Counted from the first letter of the stretch, positions 6,543 through 14,248 are shown. The stretch is DNA of 46,903 nt from RGIG250 sp045616885 (GCA_045616885.1 JAZLHS010000173.1:1-46903), one strand, 5' to 3'. Program-made: numbers and translations. The notes: a model not told the origin generated them from the sequence alone.

Positions 6543-6571
6543 ATTATAATCTGCCGAGAAACTGCCAAAAA
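6543..6571 (-). promoter_or_regulatory. Candidate promoter for the 6514-4660 unit
   Basis: A perfect TATAAT lies on the minus strand at 6548-6543, between the terminator at 6594-6630 and ATG 6514. The -35 region (around 6566-6571) is only T-rich and does not match TTGACA, so an activator or weak constitutive activity is implied. Confidence 0.45.
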
Positions 6572-6593
6572 ACTGTAAAAAAGCATAAAAAAC

Positions 6594-6630
6594 AACCCCG
6601 CAAAGCCCTAAATAAAGGCTTTGCGGGGTT
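6594..6630. terminator. Strong bidirectional terminator
   Basis: A perfect 14-bp stem (AACCCCGCAAAGCC / GGCTTTGCGGGGTT, 6594-6607 and 6617-6630) with a 9-nt loop. The minus side continues GTTTTTTAT and the plus side TTGTGTTTT. It ends the lysis operon and insulates the 4660-6514 unit. Confidence 0.9.
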
Positions 6631-6646
6631 TTGTGTTTTGGCCACA

Positions 6647-6883
6647 TTACGCATTGATTAACTTTGCTATTTTGTCATAGGCTTTGCCGACAATTTTATC
6701 CACATTGGAGACGGTCATGTGTAATTTGTAGGATATTTTAGTGTGGTCCCAGCCTTTGACAAACTTCAAATCCAGCACCCGCTGAATATCTTCGCTTATC
6801 TTCGCCTCTGCCACCACATCCCAGAAATCAGTGCGCGGCAGGTCATTGAGATAATCGCGTGCTTGCCTGTGTTCTGTAGTCAT
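6647..6883 (-). CDS. Small HTH protein, sigma region 4-like (78 aa)
   Basis: From ATG 6883, with GGAGG about 10 nt upstream. Residues about 35-75 (VLDLKFVKGWDHTKISYKLHMTVSNVDKIVGKAYDKI) read as a helix-turn-helix like sigma factor region 4 or ArpU-type regulators. It is the last gene of the lysis operon, just before a strong terminator. It may be a transcriptional regulator. The target is unknown. The neighbouring 4660-6514 unit lacks a good -35 and is one candidate. Confidence 0.55.
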   Translation of the reverse strand: MTTEHRQARDYLNDLPRTDFWDVVAEAKISEDIQRVLDLKFVKGWDHTKISYKLHMTVSNVDKIVGKAYDKIAKLINA

Positions 6884-7178
6884 GCTGCAAGACCTCCACG
6901 CCGCTATCAATCCTGTCAGCCAGCCCCGAGAAGGTCACGCAGCTGCAAACAACGACAGCGACCACGCCGATGATGGCCATTGCTATGATACCGGCCTGCC
7001 GTTTCTGCTGCCGTTCAAGCAATGTCCGCATCTCATAATAATTCTTTTTTAGCTCGTCGTGCTGGGATTTCATTATGTCCTGCTGACTTTTGAGCATGTC
7101 CAGCATGTCGCGGTTAATCTGATTTGTGACCGCTAATACTGTCCCCAGCTTGTCCAAATCACGCTCATTATTTTCCAA
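6843..7178 (-). CDS. Coiled-coil membrane protein (111 aa)
   Basis: Residues about 1-65 are a charged helical/coiled-coil region (LDMLKSQQDIMKSQHDELKKNYYEMRTLLERQQ). One membrane segment follows (about 67-85, IIAMAIIGVVAVVVCSCV) and then a short tail. It overlaps the spanin-like ORF (7168-7659) at its start and the HTH gene at its end. Its position in the lysis cassette suggests a lysis accessory or antiholin-like role, without direct evidence. Confidence 0.55.
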   Translation of the reverse strand: MENNERDLDKLGTVLAVTNQINRDMLDMLKSQQDIMKSQHDELKKNYYEMRTLLERQQKRQAGIIAMAIIGVVAVVVCSCVTFSGLADRIDSGVEVLQHDYRTQASTRLSQ

Positions 7179-7659
7179 TAGCTACACCCCCTAAAACAAC
7201 AGCAATAACCTGCCATAGCCGCTCCTTACGGGCGGCTTTTTTCTTTTCCTGCTGGTACTGTTTCTCGGTAGATTGCAAGGCTTCTTCGGCCTTTTTCAAG
7301 TCCGCGGATAGCGTCGCGGATGTCGCTTTGAGCCGCGCCAATTCGGAGGATAGCTTCGCCGACTCCGCCTTGAGCCGAGCCAGCTCCAGCCTTAGCTCTG
7401 CGCAGGCTGTCTCCGACTCGTTCAACTCCGCTGTCAATTCCATCAATTCCCACTCCGATGCCAGCAGCAATTCCTTGGCTGTTGCCAATTCCTGCAGCGA
7501 TTGCATCAGCGCCTGCTCCGACTCGTTCAAGCTGTTGTCGAGTGTCTGCAAAATCTCGCTCGACATTTCCTTCGGGGACTGGGCGAAGGATAAACCAGGC
7601 CACAGCAACGATAATGAGAAGCACAGCACCAAGACACCATTTTTCATCATTTTTCGCAC
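7168..7659 (-). CDS. Exported coiled-coil protein, probable spanin partner (163 aa)
   Basis: The best start is GTG 7659, 9 nt from GAGG; TTG 7665 and ATG 7650 are alternatives. It has a basic N-terminus, a hydrophobic core and an AxA-like cleavage site near SFA|QS, so it is exported. A long heptad coiled coil follows (repeats of SAKLSSELARLKA type), then a C-terminal hydrophobic segment (WQVIAVVLGGVAIG). It has no lipobox (LVLC has Leu at -1), so it is not a classical Rz1 lipoprotein. It lies almost wholly inside the 7226-7699 gene in another frame, the arrangement typical of Rz/Rz1 spanins. Confidence 0.6.
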   Translation of the reverse strand: MRKMMKNGVLVLCFSLSLLWPGLSFAQSPKEMSSEILQTLDNSLNESEQALMQSLQELATAKELLLASEWELMELTAELNESETACAELRLELARLKAESAKLSSELARLKATSATLSADLKKAEEALQSTEKQYQQEKKKAARKERLWQVIAVVLGGVAIGK

Positions 7660-7699
7660 GGTCAAACACCTCTTTCACGGTACCATAAAGCCTTTCCAC
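7226..7699 (-). CDS. Inner-membrane spanin-like protein (157 aa)
   Basis: GTG start at 7699. A short cytoplasmic N-terminus is followed by one membrane segment (about 22-40, WCLGAVLLIIVAVAWFILRP). The periplasmic part is a long helix of Ala/Gly/Ile heptad-like repeats (AAGIGNSQGIAAGIG ... GVERVGDSLRRAK). This topology (N-in, coiled coil outside) is that of i-spanins such as Rz. It overlaps the amidase stop upstream and shares about 434 nt with the exported protein at 7168-7659. Spanins fuse inner and outer membranes after amidase action, so their presence implies a diderm host. Confidence 0.65.
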   Translation of the reverse strand: MERLYGTVKEVFDRAKNDEKWCLGAVLLIIVAVAWFILRPVPEGNVERDFADTRQQLERVGAGADAIAAGIGNSQGIAAGIGVGIDGIDSGVERVGDSLRRAKAGAGSAQGGVGEAILRIGAAQSDIRDAIRGLEKGRRSLAIYRETVPAGKEKSRP

Positions 7700-8258
7700 G
7701 GATTACATCACCACCTCTGCTGCCGTCTGTCGCCCAGGGGTTATATTCCGGTGACTCGTCGGTCCCGAGAAATTCAAGGTCCCACCTCTCGCATCCATGC
7801 TTAGGGCCGTACAAATCCCCCATGTCGTGGTAACTATCGCCTTCGTTGTCGGCGGCTTCGCCATGCGTCTGCACATTGTTTATGTTGATGTCCAGCCCCA
7901 GCTCCTCTGTCACTACCGCTACCACCCGTGCCAGCTGCTCAATCTGCTGTGAGGTCGGCGGTGCGGAGCCGATGTCGTTGCTGGTAGCATCAGCACAGCA
8001 GCACAACGCGATACCTATAGCGCCGGTGTTGCGCTGCCAGGTATGTTTCAGCACCTCGGAAAAATCATCGGTGCTGATAATCAGCCTGCCGTCACCGAGA
8101 ATGTTAATGTGGTAATCCTCGTCCGGCTGATTATACCACCCGGCGCTCCAATGCAGATAGACCTTGACGCTACGCCCTACGGCTCGCGCCTTCGCCTGCA
8201 AGAGCCGTCGCGCCTGCCGCGTAAGTTGCCGGATTTCATCTATTGTCGTTTCTCTCAT
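7662..8258 (-). CDS. Endolysin: N-acetylmuramoyl-L-alanine amidase (198 aa)
   Basis: Cuts the amide between MurNAc and L-Ala in peptidoglycan at the end of infection. Amidase_2/PGRP-type features are YLHWSAGWYN (zinc His, about residue 36), DYHINILGDG, TGAIGIALCCCADA, and QTHGEAADNEGD carrying the second zinc His. There is no signal peptide, so it depends on the holin. ATG 8258 is chosen for GGAGGTGG 7 nt upstream; a longer frame to 8315 lacks a site. It overlaps the holin gene by 23 nt. No separate wall-binding domain is visible. Confidence 0.85.
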   Translation of the reverse strand: MRETTIDEIRQLTRQARRLLQAKARAVGRSVKVYLHWSAGWYNQPDEDYHINILGDGRLIISTDDFSEVLKHTWQRNTGAIGIALCCCADATSNDIGSAPPTSQQIEQLARVVAVVTEELGLDININNVQTHGEAADNEGDSYHDMGDLYGPKHGCERWDLEFLGTDESPEYNPWATDGSRGGDVIRGKALWYRERGV

Positions 8259-8499
8259 TCTTAACCACCTCCATACAAGGCATTTTGCCTTGTTCGCTGT
8301 TTTTCCAGCTATCAATAAAATACCGTCCCATGTTTACCATGCCAGCGCCTGATAGTGTAATAAATCCTTGCCAAGCCGACTCAACAGGGAATTTATAGCC
8401 GAAAAAGCCATTAAGAAAATAGCCAATCTCCCAAGAAACAAAGAGCAGCAGAAATGCTGCTCCCGTTGCGATAAACATAAATTTTTGTTCTTTAGGCAT
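8236..8499 (-). CDS. Holin-like protein (87 aa)
   Basis: Two hydrophobic segments (about 8-31, FIATGAAFLLLFVSWEIGYFL, and 43-62, AWQGFITLSGAGMVNMGRYF) and a charged C-terminal tail make it a small two-span membrane protein. It is placed directly before the amidase, with overlapping frames. Size, topology and position fit a pore-forming holin that times endolysin release. Confidence 0.7.
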   Translation of the reverse strand: MPKEQKFMFIATGAAFLLLFVSWEIGYFLNGFFGYKFPVESAWQGFITLSGAGMVNMGRYFIDSWKNSEQGKMPCMEVVKNERNDNR

Positions 8500-8972
8500 T
8501 ATGCTCCTCCGTTGGGCGTAAACGGCAACTCACTCGCATCGTCGTAAAGTTTCTGTGCAACGCCATTCCCACCCATTTTGTCGTGATATGTTCCATACAT
8601 TTCTGACAAATTTTGAAAACGGTCCATTGGTATCCAACCTTTTTCGAGCCATTCTCCACAGCCGTTCATGATTTGGTTACGCAAAGAATCTTTTACACCG
8701 GCGTTGGTGATTTCCAACTTCTCCATAATCTCGATGATTTTGTCATGAAGCTGTTCGCAGGTCGCGATAAGTTCTTCCTGTCGTCCTGCGTGCTCCTGCT
8801 CCTGAAGCTGAAAACCTGTTATAGCGCTTTGCAAACTGTTAATGCTGTCGTGCATATTTTTGATTTGGTCCTCGCGGGCCTTTGCCCGCTTTTCGCACCA
8901 TGCAATATATGCACCGAGCAGCACGGGCGCGACCGCAAGAATGAAATCCTTAAAAAATTGCATATCCATCAA
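8499..8972 (-). CDS. Membrane-anchored coiled-coil lysis accessory protein (157 aa)
   Basis: One N-terminal membrane segment (about 6-24), a charged linker, then a coiled coil (about 30-100), and a C-terminal Tyr/Gly motif (YGTYHDKMGGNGVAQKLYDDASELP). I know this ending from phage lysis-region proteins of Firmicutes phages. Its stop abuts the holin start. The role may be holin modulation or peptidoglycan anchoring; the family function is not settled. Confidence 0.6.
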   Translation of the reverse strand: MMDMQFFKDFILAVAPVLLGAYIAWCEKRAKAREDQIKNMHDSINSLQSAITGFQLQEQEHAGRQEELIATCEQLHDKIIEIMEKLEITNAGVKDSLRNQIMNGCGEWLEKGWIPMDRFQNLSEMYGTYHDKMGGNGVAQKLYDDASELPFTPNGGA

Positions 8973-9139
8973 TCGCCACCAGCTTTCTCAAAAATTTCCT
9001 GCGTAGTCAGTCCTGCGTCCATGTGCGCTAAATAATTCTCCCAACAGCTCATCCATACCGCCAAGCAGATAATCGGTATTATCATGACACCCACCAAGAC
9101 AAAAATATAATTCTCATAGCAAAAATTACTTATGCTCAT
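8969..9139 (-). CDS. Single-pass membrane protein (56 aa)
   Basis: From ATG 9139, with GGAGGT about 13 nt upstream. The sequence MSISNFCYENYIFVLVGVMIIPIICL is a single membrane helix with a short polar tail. It overlaps the next gene by 4 nt (ATGA). It is part of the run of small membrane proteins before the holin. Function unknown. Confidence 0.5.
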   Translation of the reverse strand: MSISNFCYENYIFVLVGVMIIPIICLAVWMSCWENYLAHMDAGLTTQEIFEKAGGD

Positions 9140-9248
9140 ACTTTTTGATTTTACCTCCAATGTACTGAATAGCTATTTGGAATAAAACTGCAAATCCGAC
9201 CACGGGCACGAAAAATCCCTTAAAGAACATCCACCAATCACACGCCAT
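9126..9248 (-). CDS. Very small membrane protein (40 aa)
   Basis: ATG 9248 overlaps the preceding gene's stop (TAATG) and has GGAGGTGATG just upstream. The product begins MACDWWMFFKGFFVPVVGF, has one hydrophobic helix and a lysine-rich end, and stops at 9126 inside the next gene's start. Good ribosome site and coupling make it a likely real gene. Possibly a holin-type or regulatory micropeptide. Confidence 0.6.
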   Translation of the reverse strand: MACDWWMFFKGFFVPVVGFAVLFQIAIQYIGGKIKKYEHK

Positions 9249-9859
9249 TATTCATCACCTCCAAAGTCAACCAATACCCGATACGCAAGCATGCACCTTT
9301 GTGGCTCAGCGTTGCTTGGGTACGATTTCCAGCCGATGTAAACCTTAGCCTTTAGCCAAGAGCAAATCCGGCGCTCGTCCTTGTAGCAAAATGGCTCCGT
9401 CAGCAAAGAGCCGACAGAGCCAAAAAAGTGGTCCTGTTTGTTAATGTGCCATTTAATATGTGTCATGTCCGCGCCGAGGCCGTAGAAAAGCCAGCCGTAA
9501 GCGTTATTGCGGTATAGCCACGCCACGCGGCAGAGGTAGCGCTGGATGCGCTGTTTGGTCGTCCATGTTGCCCCCACAATCGGCACGGAGAAATAGCGCG
9601 TTTTGTTGTAGCGCGCTGTCCATTCGTCCGTGTCCTGATATAGCGTGTAGTGGTCGTCGTAGCCATAGTCCAGCCATTTGGGCGCAACCTCTCGCATAAA
9701 AAAGGCGCTGTCCAAGCTGTCGTCCCATGTCTGCCAATAGTGCAAAAAGCCGTGCAATTCGCCGCTTTCATCGGCAAATAATACGGCAATAGGATTAGTG
9801 ATATAGCATAGGACGGTCGCCAGCACGGCAGGGATTAGCCGCCAAAGCCACGACAGCAT
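9248..9859 (-). CDS. DUF7338-like phage protein (203 aa)
   Basis: N-terminal hydrophobic segment (WLWRLIPAVLATVLCYITNPIAVLFA), then a Trp/Tyr-rich soluble part (FLHYWQTWDDSLDS, AWLYRNNAYGWLFYGLGAD). This matches a phage family whose members I recall as DUF7338, with the pattern of a membrane leader, 'P..P.F' and 'W..T.D..LDG'. The function is unknown. Its start overlaps the stop of the zinc-ribbon gene (TAATG). Confidence 0.65.
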   Translation of the reverse strand: MLSWLWRLIPAVLATVLCYITNPIAVLFADESGELHGFLHYWQTWDDSLDSAFFMREVAPKWLDYGYDDHYTLYQDTDEWTARYNKTRYFSVPIVGATWTTKQRIQRYLCRVAWLYRNNAYGWLFYGLGADMTHIKWHINKQDHFFGSVGSLLTEPFCYKDERRICSWLKAKVYIGWKSYPSNAEPQRCMLAYRVLVDFGGDE

Positions 9860-10020
9860 TATTTCTGCTCCTGCGGCTCGGCGTAAACTTCCAGCACCTC
9901 AGCGCCCTCGGGAATTTCCTGCACGCCCTCGGGTACGAATTTTACACATTTAGGATTTTGGCAAGTGCCATCCTCTCTCAAAATCTGCAAACATCTGATA
10001 CATCTCTTTTTAATAGCCAT
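9859..10020 (-). CDS. Com-like zinc-ribbon micro-protein (53 aa)
   Basis: ATG 10018-10020 opens a frame starting MAIKKRCIRCLQILREDG and continuing TCQNPKC. The two CxxC/CxxxxxC pairs predict a zinc knuckle. The acidic C-terminus is Pro/Glu-rich. Short zinc ribbons of this kind are frequent in phages; the best known, Mu Com, controls translation. It is coupled to the downstream DUF7338-like gene by TAATG. SD is GGAGTG. Confidence 0.7.
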   Translation of the reverse strand: MAIKKRCIRCLQILREDGTCQNPKCVKFVPEGVQEIPEGAEVLEVYAEPQEQK

Positions 10021-10025
10021 ATTAT

Positions 10026-10280
10026 TCACTCCATTTCCAAATCCATACCTTCAAGTGCTGCTTTAATCTCCAATTGATAAAGGTATGCCCCCATAGCTGC
10101 CGCCTGTGCTTTCCACTGTTCCATAGGACATTTAGGCTCAAAATTAAGCTTACCTGCTTCACGCTTAATAATCACTTTATGCAGTTTTTCATATTTATCT
10201 TTCACAAAATGATACTCTCCAATAGCCCGTTCTTTGTAGTCCTCAGATTTCAACAACTCTACAATTTTTTCAAAATTCAT
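10026..10280 (-). CDS. Small conserved phage protein (84 aa)
   Basis: From ATG 10280 (AAAGGATAATTAAA upstream). The pattern ERAIGEYHFVKDKYEKLHKVI ... GKLNFEPKCPMEQWKAQAAAMGAYLYQLEIKA belongs to a family widespread in phages. Members lie in varied contexts and have no assigned function. Helical and soluble, with no metal or catalytic motif. Confidence 0.65.
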   Translation of the reverse strand: MNFEKIVELLKSEDYKERAIGEYHFVKDKYEKLHKVIIKREAGKLNFEPKCPMEQWKAQAAAMGAYLYQLEIKAALEGMDLEME

Positions 10281-10314
10281 TTTAATTATCCTTTCAAAAC
10301 CTTTCAAAAACCTT

Positions 10315-10635
10315 TCAACTCTCATTCAGCACTGTAATATCAGCATCATATTGGGCATCTAAAGCAGTCAATTCGTCCTTTACCGCCTGTTGTCCTTCGG
10401 TATCGCCACGGATTAAAAACTCTGTGTAATAGCTTTTCAGCTCGTCCTTATCAGATTCGTACTGAGCATCAATCTTAGCAATCTGCTCTGCAGTTGTCGG
10501 CACGATTACCGCATTAGCTACAATAGTATATTCGCCGTTAATGCGCTCGATGTGGGCATTGTTAGAGTTACACCACTCAGCACTCGCAGAATAATTTTCA
10601 TCGTCTTGTATTATCTGTCCAATTTCATAAGTCAT
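10315..10635 (-). CDS. Tail-fibre-adjacent protein, possible fibre assembly factor (106 aa)
   Basis: Begins MTYEIGQIIQDDENYSASAEWCNSNNAHIERINGEY, similar to short proteins found right after tail-fibre genes, followed by a charged helix. SD GAGGTG precedes ATG 10635. It directly follows the fibre gene by transcription order, as tail-fibre assembly chaperones do. The assignment rests on position and the N-terminal pattern. Confidence 0.5.
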   Translation of the reverse strand: MTYEIGQIIQDDENYSASAEWCNSNNAHIERINGEYTIVANAVIVPTTAEQIAKIDAQYESDKDELKSYYTEFLIRGDTEGQQAVKDELTALDAQYDADITVLNES

Positions 10636-10645
10636 TATTTACACC

Positions 10646-11668
10646 TCATTTCCAAGTACCAAACGCAACATAATTAAATCCTATTTTTCTAGTATCAGCT
10701 GTAGCAAAAATCTGATTGAAAATAGAAAAACTTGTTGCAGTAATATTAGAAGCAATAAGTTGTATCATTGAATTATTATATGTTCCCTCAAAGTTGTTTG
10801 TAGATACAAGTACAATAGGCACATCGGTAAATGGCTTACTATAGCTATAAGGGCCATATTCTCCTTCGGTAATACGACCTAAGTTTTTCCCACCCCAACA
10901 TATCTGCAACCCACTTGTATGACGAATATAATCCGCACCAACTTCTAAAGCATTTAATTTTGCTTCCCCTGCTTCAGATAGATTATCTAAATCAACATTA
11001 GCTTTATTCAGCAGAGATTCATCACCGCCGCCGATATTCTGCCATTTACCCTTGTCAAAAACGGTGTCTGAATTATCCGTGATGCACATCCAAATCTTTT
11101 TGTCATGGACACGCACATCATTGACTTTGTAGGCATAGCCGCTTTCCCAAATCATCAGCGGCGCGGTGAGGCCATGCGGGTGCGTTTTTGTGCTGCTGTT
11201 ATGATTATTGAGGTCCACCATCGTCGCCATGCCGGTCGGAGTTATCGTCACATTCAGCACCGCCGCATTGCCAATCGCAATCGTCAAACCAATCTCCTCG
11301 CTGATAACCGTTGCGCTGCCTTCAGGCTGGAGATAATCGGGGTTGCTGTCGATGCTGACGCAGTAGAGCACCTCGTTACCGCTGTCGTCCTTTGCGAAAA
11401 GACCATACTCGCGCAGGTAATAGCCCTCGGTGAGTCCTTCGTTGGTCACCAGGCCGTTGACGACTACGGTACCGTCCTCGTTGTCGGTGATGCTGTTGAT
11501 GCCGACCTCCTGCACCGGATGCGCGAGGTCCGTCATGGTCTCCAGCTCTGCCGGTACACCATCGCCCAGCTTCAGTTTCGTGAGGTTAAGCTTACTTAAG
11601 CCCGCCTCGACCTTTGATTGCAGCGCCAGACCCGCGTTGGTCAGCACCGCGCCTTGCCAATTTGCCAT
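10646..11668 (-). CDS. Tail fibre protein, DUF3751-type N-terminus (340 aa)
   Basis: Residues 1-150 match the phage tail-collar fibre N-domain (DUF3751): MANWQGAVLTNAGLALQSKVEAG, LGDGVPAEL, YYLREYGLFAKDDSGNEVLYCV. This domain attaches the fibre to the baseplate. The C-terminal half, including a WESGYAYKVNDVR...W carbohydrate-module-like stretch and a Ser/Asn-rich end, probably contacts the host. Receptor-binding role inferred from position downstream of baseplate genes. Confidence 0.85.
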   Translation of the reverse strand: MANWQGAVLTNAGLALQSKVEAGLSKLNLTKLKLGDGVPAELETMTDLAHPVQEVGINSITDNEDGTVVVNGLVTNEGLTEGYYLREYGLFAKDDSGNEVLYCVSIDSNPDYLQPEGSATVISEEIGLTIAIGNAAVLNVTITPTGMATMVDLNNHNSSTKTHPHGLTAPLMIWESGYAYKVNDVRVHDKKIWMCITDNSDTVFDKGKWQNIGGGDESLLNKANVDLDNLSEAGEAKLNALEVGADYIRHTSGLQICWGGKNLGRITEGEYGPYSYSKPFTDVPIVLVSTNNFEGTYNNSMIQLIASNITATSFSIFNQIFATADTRKIGFNYVAFGTWK

Positions 11669-11672
11669 TTAA

Positions 11673-12365
11673 TCAGCCTCCTACAATAATTTGTTTATGG
11701 ATATATGCCGCGCCGCCCGCGTAAGCAGACAGCTTGGCCTGTGGCCCGTGGAAATCAGGAAAACCAATGACAACATGTTTGAAAACGCCAGGCTGCGCAC
11801 CGATGTAGACCTTACTTTCTATCTTCGGCTGTGCGATAATCAGCCCATTCAGCCGCACGCCTTCGGGTTTTGGCAGGATATATCCGTGCGAGATAACCTC
11901 CCACGCCAGCGGGGAGAAATCGCCTTCGACGACTACCGAGAATGTCATGTCCTGGTAGTCGCGGATTTCAAAAGCGGTGGTGTCTGGAAAAAGCACCATC
12001 CAGGTATCAACCAGCTCTTGGATTTGGCCCTTCCAATGATTTTTTACAATCTTAGCCTTTAGGCAGATGCGGTAAATCTCGTCGTCCATGATTGATGTGC
12101 CGTCGGACATTTCATAGCCGAGCTGGCGCCCCACGCCGACAATATCGCCGATGATGTCGAGCTGCCTGCCGACAGCTTCATCAATCTCAAAAGCCTGCAC
12201 CAGCAGCCTCGCGGTCGCTTCCACCTCGCCGGTATCGCGGTCCAGCACATCATCACCCTTGCGGGCGGTCAGCAGCTGCTTGGACCAGCTCATAAACCGT
12301 GTTGCCGGACGATATTGTGAGGTAAACAGGCGCCGGTAATACGAAAAATCATGCACTTGCGCCAT
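11673..12365 (-). CDS. Baseplate protein, DUF2612/YmfQ-like (230 aa)
   Basis: The pattern YYRRLFTSQYRPATRFMSWSKQLL ... FEIDEAVGRQLDIIGDIVGVGR ... DDEIYRICLKAKIVKNHWKG is that of the DUF2612 family. It corresponds to P2 gpI-type proteins that bridge baseplate and fibre. It lies between baseplate J and fibre genes, as expected. Confidence 0.8.
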   Translation of the reverse strand: MAQVHDFSYYRRLFTSQYRPATRFMSWSKQLLTARKGDDVLDRDTGEVEATARLLVQAFEIDEAVGRQLDIIGDIVGVGRQLGYEMSDGTSIMDDEIYRICLKAKIVKNHWKGQIQELVDTWMVLFPDTTAFEIRDYQDMTFSVVVEGDFSPLAWEVISHGYILPKPEGVRLNGLIIAQPKIESKVYIGAQPGVFKHVVIGFPDFHGPQAKLSAYAGGAAYIHKQIIVGG

Positions 12366-13556
12366 TTACTGCACCCCCACCTCGATATTTTCCATCGCTA
12401 CATCGACAATTTCGTTGTAGCGCAGGTCAATGTCCGCTGTGGCCATCTCCTCAGCAGACGGGCCGATTGTAATCGTTTTGACGCCGAAATTCGGCTTGGC
12501 TATGTCCGGATTGCAGCTCATAATCACCGACACAAGCATAGACACGCTGATGTCGCTGCCGATTTTCAGCTCTTTCAGGTAATCGAAAATGGCTTGCTGC
12601 ACGATGGGCAGATAGCTATTTGTAAAATCATGATAGCGGGTGAGCACTACATTGACATGCGGCGTGATGTAGGCAGGCCGCGAAAATCTAATAGTGTTAA
12701 TAAACTCACCTGTACCAGGCAAATCCACCTCTACATCGCCGTGTGTATAACAGCCGATACCTTTGTGGGCCAAAATAGCGGTGGCAATTTCGGTATTATC
12801 GCCGCCTTCCACGATGCAGGCGATGGAATGTGCCGGCAGACCATAAGGATTGCGCGGCGTGACCGCATTGTCGTTGGTGTCGTTCTCATAGCAGACCGCA
12901 TGGCGCACATTGGGCACGGCGAGGATGCCAGCCAAGGTGCCTGCAAGTAGTGTCTGCGACGGCGCCATGACGGATTTCGTCTGTCGGATACGCAGCTCGT
13001 CGTCGGTTTCCTGTGCGTTACCTGGTACCGCAGCGACCTCATTCGTTACCTCACGCCAGCCGTAAGTCGGTGTGGCGATTTTATTCAGCTCGCCGATGCC
13101 GATGGTAATCGGCCCCGCTGCCTGGCAGGTGGCCGTGACAGTTATCTCTCCCGCGTCAGGAATGATTATTTTATCCGGCAAGGACCACTTATTGCCAGCC
13201 GTATCCTGCACCTCGCCTTTTATGATTTCCGTATTGGCTGTGCCGCTGATTTTTACATCGCAGGTGGAATAGCCCGCAGCCTTGCGGCTGATGCCGTTCA
13301 TCTTCACGATGGTATCCAGCGATGTGCCGATTGCCGTTACCGGTGAGCGCGCATTGTAGGCGTACATGATAGCTTGGAGCATATCATAGGTTTTAAGCGC
13401 AAACACCGAAATCAGCTGGTAATCTGCGCTGTCGTTTTCAAGGTAAATATCATCGCCAAAAATGACCTTGGCGCTTTCCACCATATCATCCACAATGTCC
13501 TGATACCGTGGAATGTGCAGGCCCTTTTCGTCGATGTAAGGAGCGATGTATGCCAT
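12366..13556 (-). CDS. Baseplate J-like wedge protein (396 aa)
   Basis: Large baseplate wedge component homologous to P2 gpJ / Mu gp47. It shows GTSLDTIVKMNGISRKAAGYSTCDVKISGTANT (entry to the beta domain), GNAQETDDELRIRQTKSVMAPSQT and LAGILAVPNVRHAVCYENDT, all typical. The start is ATG 13556, preceded by GAGGATTAAA; a longer frame to 13622 has no site. It is required for sheath contraction triggering in related phages. Confidence 0.9.
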   Translation of the reverse strand: MAYIAPYIDEKGLHIPRYQDIVDDMVESAKVIFGDDIYLENDSADYQLISVFALKTYDMLQAIMYAYNARSPVTAIGTSLDTIVKMNGISRKAAGYSTCDVKISGTANTEIIKGEVQDTAGNKWSLPDKIIIPDAGEITVTATCQAAGPITIGIGELNKIATPTYGWREVTNEVAAVPGNAQETDDELRIRQTKSVMAPSQTLLAGTLAGILAVPNVRHAVCYENDTNDNAVTPRNPYGLPAHSIACIVEGGDNTEIATAILAHKGIGCYTHGDVEVDLPGTGEFINTIRFSRPAYITPHVNVVLTRYHDFTNSYLPIVQQAIFDYLKELKIGSDISVSMLVSVIMSCNPDIAKPNFGVKTITIGPSAEEMATADIDLRYNEIVDVAMENIEVGVQ

Positions 13557-13557
13557 T

Positions 13558-13917
13558 TTAATCCTCCTCGCTGTTAATCTCGACAACTCCAAAGGTGGTG
13601 CTGACCGAGCATTGGAATACATAGATGCGATTTTTTAACTCAGATTTCCATTCGTTGATACAAATTACATTGGTCGTGTTTTCTATCCTCTCTTGGAAGA
13701 TAAGGTCCACAACATCAAGATGCTCCGGCGTACCCGATGCACCTAATATCTGCTCGAAAAGCGGCAGGCCGTCTGCGCGGTCCTCCCACCACTCTTTATA
13801 GAGCAGCTTTATCCTTGTCTTGATTGCCTGCGCGACGGCCTCTATGTCGGTGAGGTAGTTTTGCAGGCCGTGCCCAAAGGTATAATCCCATTGGCTGTCT
13901 AATCTTCGATACCGCAT
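13558..13917 (-). CDS. Baseplate wedge protein, gp25/gpW-like (119 aa)
   Basis: MRYRRLDSQWDYTFGHGLQNYLTDIEAVAQAIKTRIKLLYKEWWED follows the pattern of the small wedge protein preceding baseplate J (Mu gp46, P2 gpW, T4 gp25 family). It links sheath and wedge. One nucleotide separates it from the J gene, so it is co-translated. Confidence 0.8.
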   Translation of the reverse strand: MRYRRLDSQWDYTFGHGLQNYLTDIEAVAQAIKTRIKLLYKEWWEDRADGLPLFEQILGASGTPEHLDVVDLIFQERIENTTNVICINEWKSELKNRIYVFQCSVSTTFGVVEINSEED

Positions 13918-13918
13918 G

Positions 13919-14239
13919 TCAGCCTCCTATGAAAACATTAGGGCTGCCGCCCGTGTGCGTGCCTATCTTGCCGCATACCTTGCAGGTCGTAATATCGCCC
14001 ACACGCGTCGCTTTTTGCCCATTGATATATACGGTACCACTCCCGCTTGTGGACGCGAACACGCCCCCGTGAGGGCAGTTTGTGGGGCCTTCGTCGCCGA
14101 AGCGGTGCGCGCCCAGCCCATTTATATTTACATTAGGCGAAGTGGTGCCGTTATTGCCTGACCTCGCGTGCGGACAATCCGGCAGACCGAGGTCGCATAT
14201 TCCCTGTGTGCCGTCGCCAAGTCTCGTTGCTGCTGGCAT
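13919..14239 (-). CDS. PAAR-domain spike tip (106 aa)
   Basis: Repeats of T-R-x-GD and NVNINGLGAHRFGDEGP, with Cys/His pairs (CPHARSG, NCPHGG, CKVCGK) and Gly-rich turns, match PAAR proteins. These form the metal-stabilised cone on contractile injection spikes. It sits directly after the spike gene (14249-14797). Very clear assignment. Confidence 0.9.
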   Translation of the reverse strand: MPAATRLGDGTQGICDLGLPDCPHARSGNNGTTSPNVNINGLGAHRFGDEGPTNCPHGGVFASTSGSGTVYINGQKATRVGDITTCKVCGKIGTHTGGSPNVFIGG

Positions 14240-14248
14240 ATTATCACC

